A stretch of DNA of 64,000 bases from Seminavis robusta (taxonomy: Eukaryota > Bacillariophyta > Bacillariophyceae > Naviculales > Naviculaceae), in contig CAICTM010000327.1 in assembly GCA_903772945.1 (NCBI GenBank), positions 1 to 64,000 of the forward strand, read 5' to 3'. Position 1 is the stretch's first letter. Each line of letters starts with the position of its first letter. The notes beneath the pieces were generated by a model. It saw only the letters and a program-made list of their open reading frames with translations. It did no database searches and was not told the origin of the DNA. Shown in pieces: positions 21,141-32,592 of the stretch. The translations under genes were made by a program, and so were the position numbers.

Positions 21141-23673
21141 ACAGGTCGTTTTCTTCAAAAGGATCGTTGTCGAGCCGAAAGAGCTGCTCGTAGTCGTAGT
21201 CAGGCCACAAGATGTACTTTGCGTTCTACCCAATGAAACCAGAGCGCAGGATGAGAGAACGTGTCACCAGGATTGAATTCAACTCACGCACTGTGGCCGT
21301 CTCAACGCTTACCTTTCGGACCAAAGCCAGACTAGCAGGGATGTCGTCCTTGTTGCCCGTGAACCATTCGTAGTAGAATTCGTCTCTCCATTGGAGCTCG
21401 TTTGGAATACTCGATCGGTAGAGTTGGGACATGTCTCTTCCCTGCATTACTGTTGGGACGGGTATTTTGGCCGCGCTGAGAATTGTGGGTGCAAGATCGA
21501 TGCTCAGCGTGAAGTCATCATTGCGCTGCCCAACCTTTGTCTTGGGCATTCGAGGATCTTGAATGATCAAGGGCACCCTGATCGACTCTTCGTACGCGAA
21601 CCCTGAGATTGTGTAACGTACAGGAGATCGATCGACGCACGATTCCAGCCATGATGCAGTGTGAGAACAAAAAGATTGGTGATTCCACGCATTCTGACTT
21701 CCGTGGTACTTACATTTCTCGGCCAACCCGTGTTCGCCTGCAAAAGGACGAGAATGGGGAAAGTCAGGAAGGGGTTTGCTACGTCCCGGGTGTGTACATG
21801 CATGTAGTATCGACTTTACACTTACCATGCATGTTGCCATTGTCCGTGGTGAATATCACCAACGTCTGGTTCGTTACGTTTTGCCTGTCGAGCTCTTCCA
21901 AGATTCGACCACATGTTTGATCCACTTCGGTTACCATTCGATACATGTTCTAAACATGAATAGATTGGTGAAATGAAACGAGTGAGGTATGAGGCCCTGT
22001 CTATCTAGCAATACTCTTGTGATGTAATCATTGTGTTTCCGTCCAACCAACCGTACCTTCATCATTTTCTGGAATAGAGTGGGTGTATTGTAGCGTCCTT
22101 TCCATCGTCCACGTCCAAAGTTTTTTTGATTGTCGAAAAAGGGGGGCAAGAGGTGAAAGTGTCTGTCCGTGGCCGTCTTTGGTTTGGGAACGTCCTCATC
22201 AAGATAGAGACCCATGCTCTTGTTTTGCGGTCGGTATCGTTCTCGGCTTCCATCTTCCGCATGAATGGCAAAGAATGACACCATCAAGGCAAAATGTTTG
22301 TCCCTTGGACGCTTTTCCAAGAACTCGAGTGCATCTTCTTCGTTCCATTGCGTAATGTGCTTGGTTTCGTTGGTCTCCTTGCGTGTAATGTAGTGTGTGC
22401 CGTGATAGTTTTTGAAGGTGTTGAACGTACGAATGGGTGGTTGAGTATGATGCCACTTGCCTACCATTCCCGTGTGGTATCCGTGTTGTTTCAATAGATC
22501 AAACAGAGTTTCGTTCCAGACTCCCTTGGCGTACATGTTCCGGTCTTCGGGCATGTAGGTTTTGTGTCGACTGGCGTATTGCCCCGTGTAAAGAGTGGCT
22601 CGACTGACCATACAAATGGACGTGGTGACGCAGTTGTGGGTGAACAGCATGCCTCGTTCTGCCAGTTTGTCGAGATTGGGGGTTTTGACGAAGGAATTTA
22701 GGGCTCCCAATGTTTTCAACGTCCAGTCGTCTCCGTACAAGAGCAATATATTGAGTCTGTCATTACCATCATCGTTGTTGTCTTTTGTCATTGTGGGTTG
22801 TTGCCTGTGTGTAGACCTTTGTCGCAAGCTCTTTTTCATGTGATCATAGGATTGGTATTCTTGAATTCCCTGTTTCTTCTTCCTCGCCTTGTTCAAAATA
22901 CTGGTGATGTCGACACGCTCATTCTTTTCCACTGGGCGCTTGGTGGCCTTGGGGGTATGAGAGCGCAACGAGAAATCCAGTGCTGAATTCACATTTTTAT
23001 TGGGGTCATTTATTGTTGATGTCCGTCTCTTTGACACATCCACGAGAGGTTGTATAATGGTTTTTATTGAGCGTCCTGGGGTATCTACAGGAGGTCGCTT
23101 TGGGGCATTCTCAAGCTTGTCAGTTTTTGGTGGGGTATCAGGTTGTAGCTTGTTGTTGTGTTTCTGTTGTTTTGGTTTTGGTTGCGTTTCCGATTGTCGC
23201 AAAGAGAAATCCATTGCTGAATTCACAAGTTTATAGGGGTCATTTATTGTTGATGGCCGTTTCTTTGACACATCCACGAGAGGTTGTACAATGGTTTTTA
23301 TTGAACGTCCTGTGGTATCTATGGGAGGTCCTTGCGGGGCATTCACGAGCTTGTCGGTTTTTGGTTGCGTATTAGGTGGAAGCTTGTCGTTGTGCTTCCG
23401 TTGTTGTGGTTTTGGAGAGCCATCGTCTTGAGCCAAGTCGCACAACGGCGTTCCCAAGACTTGTCCTAGCTCTCGCTCCGTGGATGCATCATGAAAGACC
23501 GCGGAGTTGTTCAGGACGAAAAATAGGAGAGAGCAAACCACGACAACATTGGCCGTAATAAAGAGACATTGGATCTGTAAAAGGACGAAGAACAAAACAT
23601 CAGGTGGTTCGTTCAGAGATAAGCAATCATGCATTCCAGACACAGAGAAGGGACTTACATTTTGTCTCGCCAT
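21043..23673 (-). CDS. Membrane-anchored sulfatase
   Basis: Six exons on the minus strand: 23673-23659, 23574-22057, 21949-21826, 21737-21714, 21602-21313 and 21225-21043; introns 84, 107, 88, 111 and 87 bp; 717 residues. Exon 1 encodes only MARQN. A signal anchor lies at about residues 7-31, so the catalytic part should face the secretory lumen or outside. Residues about 59-210 are two copies of a 78-residue Pro/Lys-rich linker (period set by SIKTI and KHNxK). The sulfatase domain begins at [10 protein letters not shown]; the active-site Cys is C326 in [14 protein letters not shown]. The usual CxPSR has Val in place of Pro here. The metal-site [17 protein letters not shown] is built from exons 3, 4 and 5, exon 4 being only 24 nt. 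Sulfatases hydrolyse sulfate esters, here probably of sulfated polysaccharides. Substrate is not predictable. Confidence 0.85.
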
Positions 23674-24768
23674 GGTCAAACAAACAATCCTTCGACACAC
23701 AGTCAAAAGGCTGACAAAGGGAAAAAAAAGAAAATGATCAAAAAAGTGGGCCCTGTGATTTTCTCACGGCTGAACATGTGAGAGTTTTCCGGATCTATTC
23801 GCTCCAAACCCGATGTTTAGATCTTTCCTACAGTGGTTTATTAGCCACCGGGGGAAACGAGCGCAGGCAATGGTTACTATGGACGGGATTAGAGTAGGTG
23901 GATTATCTAGCTAGTAGGGAAGCCAGCGAGGACCAGGCTTTTAAAAGCAAAGAAAAGTCCAAATTCTGGACTAGGTTCGGTGGGATCAGGGACAGAAAAT
24001 TGAGGACCATACCCCAAATTGTTTGGTATCAATGATTGTCAGGGTACAGTCCTGAGAGTTGGGCAATTTAAGAAAACTGCAATTGATGAACAGGAGATAG
24101 CTACCAGTAGCCAGTACCTACTCGTAGTCTGACATCATGAAAGTTTTCAATGTGCCAGCCAAAACATGGCTGCTCGGCATCAGCTTCGTTCCTCCTTTTT
24201 ACCCACTTCAAAAGCCATGCTTTCTCGGTAGAACTAGCATGATAGAGTATAGATAAATGGCGACTTGGAGCTATGTCATACAATCAATCAAAAACTCCTC
24301 CATACTGAGATCTGATACTGGCTGGCTCTTCGCACAGTGAATTTTGCAATGATAACGAGTACGGTACCGTTCTGTAGCTGTCTGTAGTCTTATTATCGAG
24401 GGCACTCAAGGGCACAATCGCAGGGTGCACCTCACCGGCCGGCCTTCCAATAAGTAAAATCTCCCAGACCGAACGCTCCCTCCACCCTTAACCTTAACGG
24501 GGAGCTCTGTCTGAGTCATGCATGCAATGGGTTTTTCGCCGTTGGGTTGCATGATTGGTTCAGTTTCCTTGTTGCATGGGTTCTTGGAGGCGAAGTGAGA
24601 GAAAACAAATAATACTAAGATGATGCCGATAGTCTGCACTGTTTACATGTAGCCACTTTCTTTGCCTTACCAGCAATTAGACCCACCATCGACACAGTAG
24701 TCTCAGAAACCCCCTTGCGGAGGTCGCGATCTTGCGAGAATCTAATCATCCAATCTAATCTATCCAAG
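23674..24768. other. Divergent intergenic region between sulfatase and EGF-like genes
   Basis: About 1.1 kb holding the promoters of two divergent genes. No gene is supported. An in-frame upstream Met for the EGF-like gene lies at 24715. Confidence 0.35.
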
Positions 24769-25986
24769 ATGTTTCTATCGAAAAGAAAATCAACAAGACG
24801 CCTGCCCAGAGTTCTTTCATTGCTGGCTGTGATGATACTCTCGCACTCGCAGGATGCTGCTGGTTACACCCCCTACGTCTTCAATTGTTTCGAGGAAGGC
24901 TTCGACAAATGCATCCATGGAACATGCAATGAGAATACCAAAAGGTCCGTTTTTTGATACCCCAACAGAGTTCTTGTTCCATCGCTTCCTCACATTTTCA
25001 GTATTTTGTCTGCAGATGTGAATGCGATGCTTTCTATGCCGGCGACGACTGCTCCACTCCCAGGTATGCTCCGTCTAATACTTGATTGGCTGGCTAGAAA
25101 TCGCTTGGAATATTCCTATCTTACCCAGGGATCCCTCTTTCTGCCTTTTTTAATATTAGCTACCAATGTGCCGATGGCGTTACCTTTTGCTACAATGGAG
25201 GCATTTGTATTCCCGACAGTACGAACACATCAAAATACAACTGTGATTGCTTCAAGCATGAAGGAATTACCCTCTACAAAGGTGAGTTTGAGGCTGCCTG
25301 TTCTTGCGCTTTTGCTGCCTATTAGCTAATGCATGTACATGAACTACTGGACTATAATATATTTGCCATGAACAGGCGACTCTTGTGAAACTCCTACATA
25401 TGTCAGTTGTGAAAGACACAGTCGGGGAGATTTCTCCTATTGCATCAATGGAGGAAGCTGTAGAGCCTATGTGACACAACAACAGGAACATGTCCCCTGC
25501 GATTGCTCTGGTGCTCAGCGGCGGGAAGGACAAGGAAACGAACAAGGAAACGCCATGTGGGACGAGCACTGCCAATTCCTTGGCTATATGCCCTTTCCGA
25601 CAATGCAAGCAACGACTTTCAACAGTGGCCTTTCGGAGATTGGAATACTGGGCATTGTCATGATTGTCGGGGGTGTGATTGCGTTTGCAGCGGTGCTGGG
25701 GCTACAGATACGACGACAAAAGCAATCCTGGGATACACAAGAAGCTATACTTGTTGCCAGTCAACGCAACAATACTACAGAATCAACAGAAGAAGAAGAA
25801 GAAGAGGTGGTGAGTTTTGAGGAGGCCGACCTGGAAATGCCTCTTCCTGGTAGCATCCCCAAATTCACCCATGTGAAGGAAGGCGAAGAGAAACAAACGG
25901 ACACCACTACTACTTCATCAACAACAATCAGCACCAACTATGGAATTCCAAAGGGTCAAGTCGGCCCCGAGCACACCATTACTTGA
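24769..25986 (+). CDS. Type I membrane protein with EGF-like modules
   Basis: Four exons: 24769-24944, 25016-25063, 25160-25281 and 25376-25986 (introns 71, 96 and 94 bp), 318 residues. The ATG at 24769 gives a signal peptide after a basic start (MFLSKRKSTRRLPRVLSLLA, cut near DAAG). An upstream in-frame ATG at 24715 is possible. Three EGF-like Cys modules follow and the first three exon junctions fall between them: CIHGTC...CECDAFYAGDDC, then CYNGGICIPD...CDCF, then CINGGSC...CDCSG. One transmembrane helix (about LGIVMIVGGVIAFAAVLGL) is followed by RRQK and a Ser/Thr/Glu-rich cytosolic tail. Such proteins usually mediate adhesion or ligand binding at the cell surface; the ligand is unknown. 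The exon 2 donor and acceptor sites are standard. Confidence 0.8.
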
Positions 25987-26569
25987 GGATTGTTTGTGTC
26001 ATGGTGATGACGTTTGATGGAGGCGGCCTACGTGCACCGGACACGCATGGTATCCTATAGGTGGAATCATGGAGTCGCGTCAATGCTGAGATGTGGTTGT
26101 GGAACGAATCGAATCGAATCAATGAAACGATAACTTCCTTGCTTATGTTCAGGGTGGGGCAGGGTTGTGAATTGGATCGTTGACAGGGCCAAGAGCTGCC
26201 TGTTGGCTCAACGGGATTGCTTTCTGTGCCTTCGTTGTGCTAGTAGTTTGGACTCGACTCAGGAAAGAGCGTAATTGTTTTTGGAGCTGACGACACTGAC
26301 GTTCAAAGGGGCCCGGGACGTCTGCGGGTGTCAGGGAAGAATAGATTTGTGAATCCTGAGGAGAAGTTTGACTAGATTGAATCCTGAGGAGAAGTTTGAC
26401 CGCGTTGTCCTTCCCTCCCTCTATACGTTGGCATTCTAATATATATGTTCCTATTGAGCCAGTTGACTTGCTTCTAAAAAGCATTACATTATTGACAATG
26501 AAACCTACGGAGCGCTCTATGCTACCGGTAGCTAGGAGTGTTCTACTGTACAACCACAGATACTTTCTT
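25987..26569. other. Convergent intergenic region with a 28-bp direct repeat
   Basis: A 22-bp word starting GAATCCTGAGGAG occurs twice, at 26351 and 26379. A minus-strand ORF of 143 residues (26149-26580) is open through this region, but has no start context or family signal that I would trust; it could be a further exon of the gene at 26570. Confidence 0.35.
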
Positions 26570-27139
26570 TCATGCGGCAACGGCTCCTGCGTTGACGCTT
26601 TCTCTGGGAAAGGTTTTCTCGCGCCTCACTCCTCTGGGCTTTCTCCTTCGTTCACGGCGGCTGTTGCCACGGAAACTGTTTTGCCTCCTTGGTATTCTTG
26701 GTAGTGCCAACATGAGGTCATTCGAGCTTGTCTGGCGCAAAGGTTTCTTGGGTTCCGAATCCTTTAGGCTCTGCTCTTCGCAGGCATCGCAAATCTGCGA
26801 GTCATCATGTTGGTGACGCCGCCGGACATGGCACAACACAACATCATCGTCTTCGTCGTCGGACACGAGCGCCGTGCTGCTCACTTGACGGGTGGGAATA
26901 TCCGGTCGATCGTCCACACTGGACTCATCCGATTCCCATCGCGAACTCGACCTTCGGGTTGGCCTGGTTCTGGACCAAGTGATGGATTGACCATCTGAGC
27001 TACGAAAGCTGTGGGACAGGCTGTTAATGGATGAGGACATGCTCATCATCGAAGAGGACATGGCATTGTCGGGGACGATGGATATCTCGCTCGTCGTTGC
27101 CTTGAGGTGCATGAGGAAAATCTCGCTAAGGCTACTCAT
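26570..27139 (-). CDS. Ser/Arg-rich protein with repeated P-x-R-Q-x-S motifs, copy B
   Basis: The ORF is open from 27406, but the Met at 27139 (MSSLSEIFLMHLK) gives 189 residues, close to the 197 of copy A at 18120, so I prefer it; the longer 278-residue form is possible. It is Ser- and Met-rich at the start. It has RWESDESSVDDRPDIPTRQ, then an acidic run (SDDEDDDVVLCHVRRRHQHDD), a CDAC pair, SNDLMLALPRIPRRQNS and a very basic end (RRERRRKPRGVRREK). Motif order matches copy A, so the two are probably paralogs 8 kb apart in the same orientation. No folded domain is visible. Function is unknown. Confidence 0.6.
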   Translation of the reverse strand: MSSLSEIFLMHLKATTSEISIVPDNAMSSSMMSMSSSINSLSHSFRSSDGQSITWSRTRPTRRSSSRWESDESSVDDRPDIPTRQVSSTALVSDDEDDDVVLCHVRRRHQHDDSQICDACEEQSLKDSEPKKPLRQTSSNDLMLALPRIPRRQNSFRGNSRRERRRKPRGVRREKTFPRESVNAGAVAA

Positions 27140-27526
27140 GGTTGCTGCTGCTACGCGGTTTTTACTGCTCTGTTCTTTGCTTTTATGAGATCGGTTGCGA
27201 GAGTCAGTTGAGTTTGAGTGATGTTGTATTCCATGGGACGGCGGCCCAAGATCCCCAAAGAGAGCGGTCATGCAGGATAAGATCCGATTGAATATATTGA
27301 ACCATTCGGCTTCCCCCTTGGACAGTGACAAAAATGATGTGCGTGCCTTGGTTTGCCCGTGATCTTGGATAGCTTCGTCTTTGGAGGTCTTTTTGCCTCC
27401 ATCCATAGCATCACTCTAAAGTTCTCCTTCCCCTGTTTCCAAAGGGTCATTGAGCAATAGAACATTAGGGACTGCGAGTAAGCCAGAGATTTAACATCCA
27501 AGACATCAAACAATGGTACAAGAACA
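27140..27526. other. Stretch between Ser/Arg-rich gene and hAT element
   Basis: Holds the alternative N-terminal extension of the preceding gene (to 27406) and otherwise nothing recognised. Confidence 0.3.
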
Positions 27527-27534
27527 GTTACGGG

Positions 27535-27765
27535 CAGGGTTCGCTAACCAATCAATTATGTACTGGTTACTGGTTATTGGTTATTCAACCACTCAATTGG
27601 GGGTACTGGTTACTGGTTATTGGTTATTATTGGTTATATAACCACTCAAGCTAAGGTACTGGTTACTGGTTATTGGTTATTTGGCATTGGTTATAGGTTA
27701 TTTTATAGGTTAGTAACCGGCAACCACTGGTTATATCAGTGGTTGAACCAAAGGAAATTGAACAT
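27535..27765. repeat. Left terminal and subterminal repeats of the hAT element
   Basis: The 15-bp terminal repeat at 27535 is followed by about ten copies of a TGGTTA-based word (ACTGGTTACTGGTTATTGG and variants), spaced regularly and broken by AACCACTCAA spacers. This is the usual arrangement of hAT subterminal binding sites. Confidence 0.75.
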
Positions 27766-27824
27766 GCGCGCAAGACTTGTGTGTTGTTTGCTCCCGTCCC
27801 ATGTTCAATCCCAATTGCTACACC

Positions 27825-30800
27825 TTATGCATTGGCATCAATGAAGGCTGCATTAGCAGCATCTTCATTGGCGTAATGCTCCAACTCGTCCAGCATTTCC
27901 TGGGTGATATCTTCAGGCTCCTTGCCCTCCTCCTCTGCCCGGCTCAATTTCTTCACATGTTCTCTGAGAAGTCTCTTTTGCGGTTCTCGGCCACCCGCTT
28001 CCTGCAACGCTCACAAGGTGCGGTGTTGGCGGAGGAAGGCACGATTCTTGTAGGTGAGAACCTTCATCTGAAACGTGATGTCTGTTTGCTTGGAGTTGAG
28101 CTTTCCATCCATCCACGTGGCGCCACTGAAAGTTCTTTCCTGATCCCATTACTTTCGGGCAAGGCAAGGACGATGCATGCAATAGGATACAGCAGTGGGA
28201 ATTCTTTTTGCCGGTGTCCTCCCACCATTCATAATGTCGAACTCTCGGCAATAAAGTCGACGTGTTTGATCCAATCTTCCTTCTTGTTGCCATTTTGAGG
28301 ACTCGTCCTTATCCACGGGATTCGTGTCTGCCCTCTGAGGACAGATACATGTCGAACTTCTGTTCTTCATCCATTTGTTGATCGCTTGTTCCACCTTGTC
28401 AACATCCTCCGTCACTTCTTCCTCTACCACCACAGTCTCCGTTCTCTGTCGCTTTCTGCGGCGTTGCTCCAGCTTGGACAGGTGTTCTTCGGGTTCCTCC
28501 TCCTCTGTTGCTGCTGTTGCATCTCCTGGCTTTTTTACAAGTGGAGCCTTCTCTGACAGTAGTTGATCGCACATTGCCTCGATTGCTTCCTTGATTTGCT
28601 GTCTTGCCAAGGCCGTTATACCCTTGCAACTGTACTTGTACTCATCATCGGCGAACTCCTCTACATGTCGGCAAGCGTTTCCAAGTCGGGAAGAACAGTA
28701 GTTGTTGAGAAGGGGTTGACCATCATCGCCAAAAGACGGATTGCGTTGAAGCTACTTCTTGCGTCGGCTCCATACTCCATGAATTCATGTGCAACTCGAT
28801 CGACCAACTGCACAGATGATTTTGCCATGGTCTTGTGTTTGTGAGGGACCCTTCTCATCCCAACTGTTGTCAGAGAGCTTGGAACAATGTACGTATTCCC
28901 CAACTTGGTTGGAGCTGGATCAAACGGAGTTCCATCAAAGGTTCGCCTGGGGAAATTTGCATCTCCATCCCACTTGTCGGTCGCGTTTGGATTCTCAAGA
29001 ATTCTCGTCTCAGGAATCCACCAGAATTTGGAACGAAATAGAGACGGCATTTCTGTAAAGAAAATAGTAAGAGTACGGATGGAACCGAAGCGATCACTCT
29101 GAACAATAATAAGAAGGGTATACAGAGGATACTGGACGGAATAGTGCTGGGAGACAATGTAGAAGTTGTCATCGCTGAGATCCTTGTTGCTGACGTTCTT
29201 GTGTAGTAGATGCGAAGGTTCCATCTGGCAACAATCATATCCCCGTAGTGAAGAACAACTCCACCTATCTAGTATGGTTGGGAATACGGATCCTTTTTCC
29301 AACTCGACCTCATCCCTCATCAGCTGGAGGAATACCTTGTAGCGTCCCTTGGATTTCTTTTCCATCAAGTGCTTTGCACAAGCCTCGCTCATCTTTCGTA
29401 CCACCTGTCCCGGCTCAAAAGAGTCAACAACCTTTTGTTGTCAGTCCTGACCCTCCGACCATTTGCATGGTCAAGACACAACTGCATCTGATGCATAGCA
29501 CAAACACCGTTAACTCCAGTAAGTTTGCGACCAACAGAGAGGGCTACTGCGGTAGTGTCATTAACCGCCCGGTACAACATGCTTTTCTTGATACCCAAAG
29601 TAGATAGGACTTCTTCGATCTGTGCGACGGTTTGTGCGGCCTTCTTGTTTTCCACAATACAAAGTGCAACGGCAATTCTGAAGTACTGTTTCCGGACGGG
29701 AGAGTAGAAGTAGATAGATGCTCCCAAACTTCTTCTGGTTGGAATCCCAAACTATCATGACTTCTGATGAACTTTGAGGCTGCCCAAAGATTCGAAGTAG
29801 CGTCGGCTGCTCCGTCATACATTTCCACTCCAGCAGAACTCAAACAGGTTTCACTCGCTTGGGTTCGCAAGCTTCCTCCATGAGTCCGTATTGTTCACTC
29901 TTTCAGGGCCTCGGCGTTGGCAATGATTGAATGAATCATCCTAAGTATTCAGGACGGTTCGTGTGATCGTCACACGCTCAGGAAATGTTGTTGAAAGTGA
30001 TGAACTCTCCTGTAAAATCTTGAACTGTTCGAGGACATTACCAAGTCCAGCCTGATCAGCCATGTTGTGCACCACATTGACAACACCTGGTGGAGACTTG
30101 AGTTGGCTTACCGGTGAGCCTCTAACAGAAGCCACATGAGACAAAGATGTAGCCGAGACGGCAGCAGCAGCAGCATTAGCGGCGGCTGGCCAGGCAAGAA
30201 CGACTTGGTGCAACGGTCTTTGGAATAGCTTCTTCAGGAACTTTCATTCCCCATGTGTAGGCAGACCATAAGCTTGATGGCACGCGAAACTTCCTTGTGT
30301 TTAGCATTAACATGAGTAGACAGATTTCCAATACCATCGTATACAGCATGAACATACTTCCTGTTGTAGGACGGACTGAAGAGACACCTGTGGAGGGGAA
30401 TGTCTTGCTCAACACAGGCGATGCACGCCATCAGTGGACGGAAATTATTGATATACTTCAGCAGCTTGACCTTTGCTGTCCGATCCAATCCTTCGAGAGT
30501 GTCCCAACCCTCAGGGCTAATGATCTCTATAACTCTGAAAAGCTGCCAAAAAGGTGACTTCTTCTTGCTGTTCTTGAAGTCATTCCTGATGTTGAAAGTA
30601 AAGAGAGACTTGGCTTCCAAGTAGGAATTGGAAAGCTGCTCTCTTTCGTCCAGGTGGTCTTGCGGGTCAACCTCCTCTTCTTCCTCATCTTCGTCGTCGT
30701 CATCTTCATCTTCATCTTCATCTTCCTCCTTTTCTTCCACAGGTGCTCGTGCGGCTGGGCGGCGTCGTCCGACTGCGGCTGGGCGGCGTCGTCCGACTGC

Positions 30801-31147
30801 GGGATCTCGTGCAACTGCGGGACCTCGTCTGACTGCGGGAGCTTTTGCAACTGCGGCTGCAGGCGCCACTGCGGCTGCAGCGGCTGCAGGCGCCACTGCG
30901 GCTGCAGGTGCCACTGGGACTGCTGGCGCAACTGCGGGTGCTGGGGCACCATAGATGTCTTCGTTGTCGGTACCATAACCACGTTCCACCTCCCCCCATG
31001 TTCGAGCTCACGATCTGCATGGTCAAAAGCTGTTGGTGAAAGTGTCCGTTCAATAAAATCCGCATTGTCTCGGTTTTCATCCGAGAAAACACTGCTAGTG
31101 CCGGTCCCTTGAGCCGCGAACTCATGATCCTCCGCCACACTTGGCAT
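27825..31147 (-). pseudogene. hAT transposase remnant
   Basis: Pieces in order on the minus strand: an N-terminal part from 31147, then after a frame change in a G run near 30990 a long Ala/Pro-rich and acidic region, then a BED-like zinc finger (CIAC...H-x3-KH, about 30400-30270). The DDE/RNase-H-like core follows in other frames (29727-29389 with AVNDTTAVALSVGRKL and CAMHQMQLCLDH; 29404-28661). The C-terminal dimerisation region is at about 28270-28015 (WWEDTGKK, ERTFSGATWMDGKLNSKQ, LTYKNRAFL). A TGA at 28013-28011 is followed in the same frame by an acidic helical tail to 27825. At least five frame changes or stops separate the parts, some of which might be introns. Not functional as it stands, in my reading. 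Confidence 0.8.
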
Positions 31148-31164
31148 GGTTGAGGACGAAAGGT

Positions 31165-31561
31165 GGGGCGACGACGAAATAACCAGTCAAGTAACCAGTC
31201 AAGTAACCAGTCAAGTAACCAATAACCAGTCGAAATAACCTGTAAAGTAACCACTCGAATAACCGAAATGCGAGAGGTTCCCCTTTTGGGTTATTGGTTG
31301 GGAAATTTATGAGAGGAAATGGCAAAGGTCAAAAATCGAATAACCGATCAAGTAACCAGTCAAGTAACCAGTCAAATAACCAATAACCGTATACGATAAC
31401 CGTTCGATCAACCAGTCAAAAAGCTCCGGTTACCGGTTATCGGTTATTCAACCAATCAAAATAAATATGACCGGTTACCGGTTATCGTATCGATGACCGG
31501 TTAATAACCGGAAATGACCGGTTAATAACCGGTAACCAATCGAAGCGGTTCGCGAACCCTG
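31165..31561. repeat. Right terminal and subterminal repeats of the hAT element
   Basis: AACCAGTCAAGTAACC words are repeated about eight times between 31180 and 31420. From about 31425 GGTTACCGGTTATCGGTTA and GACCGGTTAATAACCGG words lead to the terminal repeat ending at 31561. Confidence 0.75.
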
Positions 31562-31569
31562 GTTACGGG

Positions 31570-32592
31570 TCTTCTTCTTCATTTTTTCAATAGGTGTAAA
31601 AAGCTACTCTCTCACTGAAACTTGAACTCTCGAAGTGCTTGATGCAAAATAGCTGGCAAAATACATGTAATGGCAAAGGTGAACCCATCAAGTTCAGCCT
31701 TCGCAAATGAAACTGGCAACCACTCGTTGGATGCCCTCGCACCAACTGATTTGATGAGTCTATGTGAATGTATTGGCTCTAGCTGGCTACTATCGGGGCT
31801 ACCTCTCGTAGTAGAAGAAGCTGTGATCTGTTGCATGTGGAAGTACTGGGAGGTTCAACTCACCCTGGCCGCTCTACAGCCCAATGTTCCTTTCCTGTAG
31901 TACGGCACCAGAATCTGTTGAAAAGATTGAATCTCAACGCGGACTTGTTAACGGCGAGAAGAGTCCAAGAATCGCCCAGCACTCCAGCCAGCACTGGCTG
32001 GTCCACCCTCTTGAGCGAAGTCTAATCTGACTAGGCAGAATGTTTCTGACGAGCCGGCTACAACATGTACTGTAACATTCACCTCTACTAGAGCTAGCTA
32101 TCGTAGCTAGTTTTGCTATCTAGCTAAATCTTGGTGTTAGACATCGTTCAGGAGCAGCGACGGTCATCTTCAACTTCATCTTGCATTCCCAGCATTGGCC
32201 GGTTACGAAACAGGGCTGCAACAGATAATTATTGAAGGACAGCAAAGACTGGGTAGACTAGCAACCTTCGCATTGGTCAAAGAAGCGTACCAGCTACATC
32301 AGACCACCAAGGCACTTGTATGATATTAGTAGACCTACCGGTACAGATGGTGCATGCACGCTTTTACACAACGACCAAGGATAAGGGCGAAGCGGACCAA
32401 AGATTGAAATAACAGCTCTGACGGCTAATTTGAGTGCCTCCAATGACCGCGACGGACCAAACAAGAGCGAAAGATCCCTTCGTCATCGATCTTCGACCTT
32501 TGTTTCCTGTTTCTTTCTTGCAGGATCTTGCTTCCAAAGTTATAGTCGAGTCCATTGAGCTCTACTCTCTTTCTCTTATTTTAAAATTAGCC
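31570..32592. other. Intergenic region upstream of sulfotransferase gene
   Basis: About 1 kb. No gene is supported; a 76-residue plus-strand ORF at 31670 lacks any family signal. GCTAGCTA words occur near 32090-32125. Upstream in-frame codons of the sulfotransferase ORF run from 32434. Confidence 0.35.

Larger units (their letters stand above)
27535..31561 (-). mobile_element. hAT-superfamily DNA transposon, full-length ends, decayed coding region
   Basis: The ends are inverted: left CAGGGTTCGCTAACC and right (reverse complement) CAGGGTTCGCGAACC, 14 of 15 identical. The element is flanked on both sides by the 8-bp word GTTACGGG (27527-27534 and 31562-31569), exactly the target duplication length of hAT elements. 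Inside each end lie several hundred bases of repeated GGTTACTGGTTATTGGTTAT-like and AACCAGTCAAGTAACC-like words, probably transposase binding sites. The total length is 4,027 bp. The transposase is read on the minus strand. Short identical target duplications suggest the insertion is not very old, while the coding region is interrupted, so the copy may have moved by help from another element. Confidence 0.9.

Noticed and set aside
26149-26580. 143-residue minus-strand ORF
   Set aside because: No start context, and it includes the 28-bp direct repeat. It could be another exon, but nothing supports this.
32434-32592. Upstream start of the sulfotransferase at 32434
   Set aside because: It would add 53 residues before a normal type II tail and anchor; the ATG at 32593 fits the family layout better.
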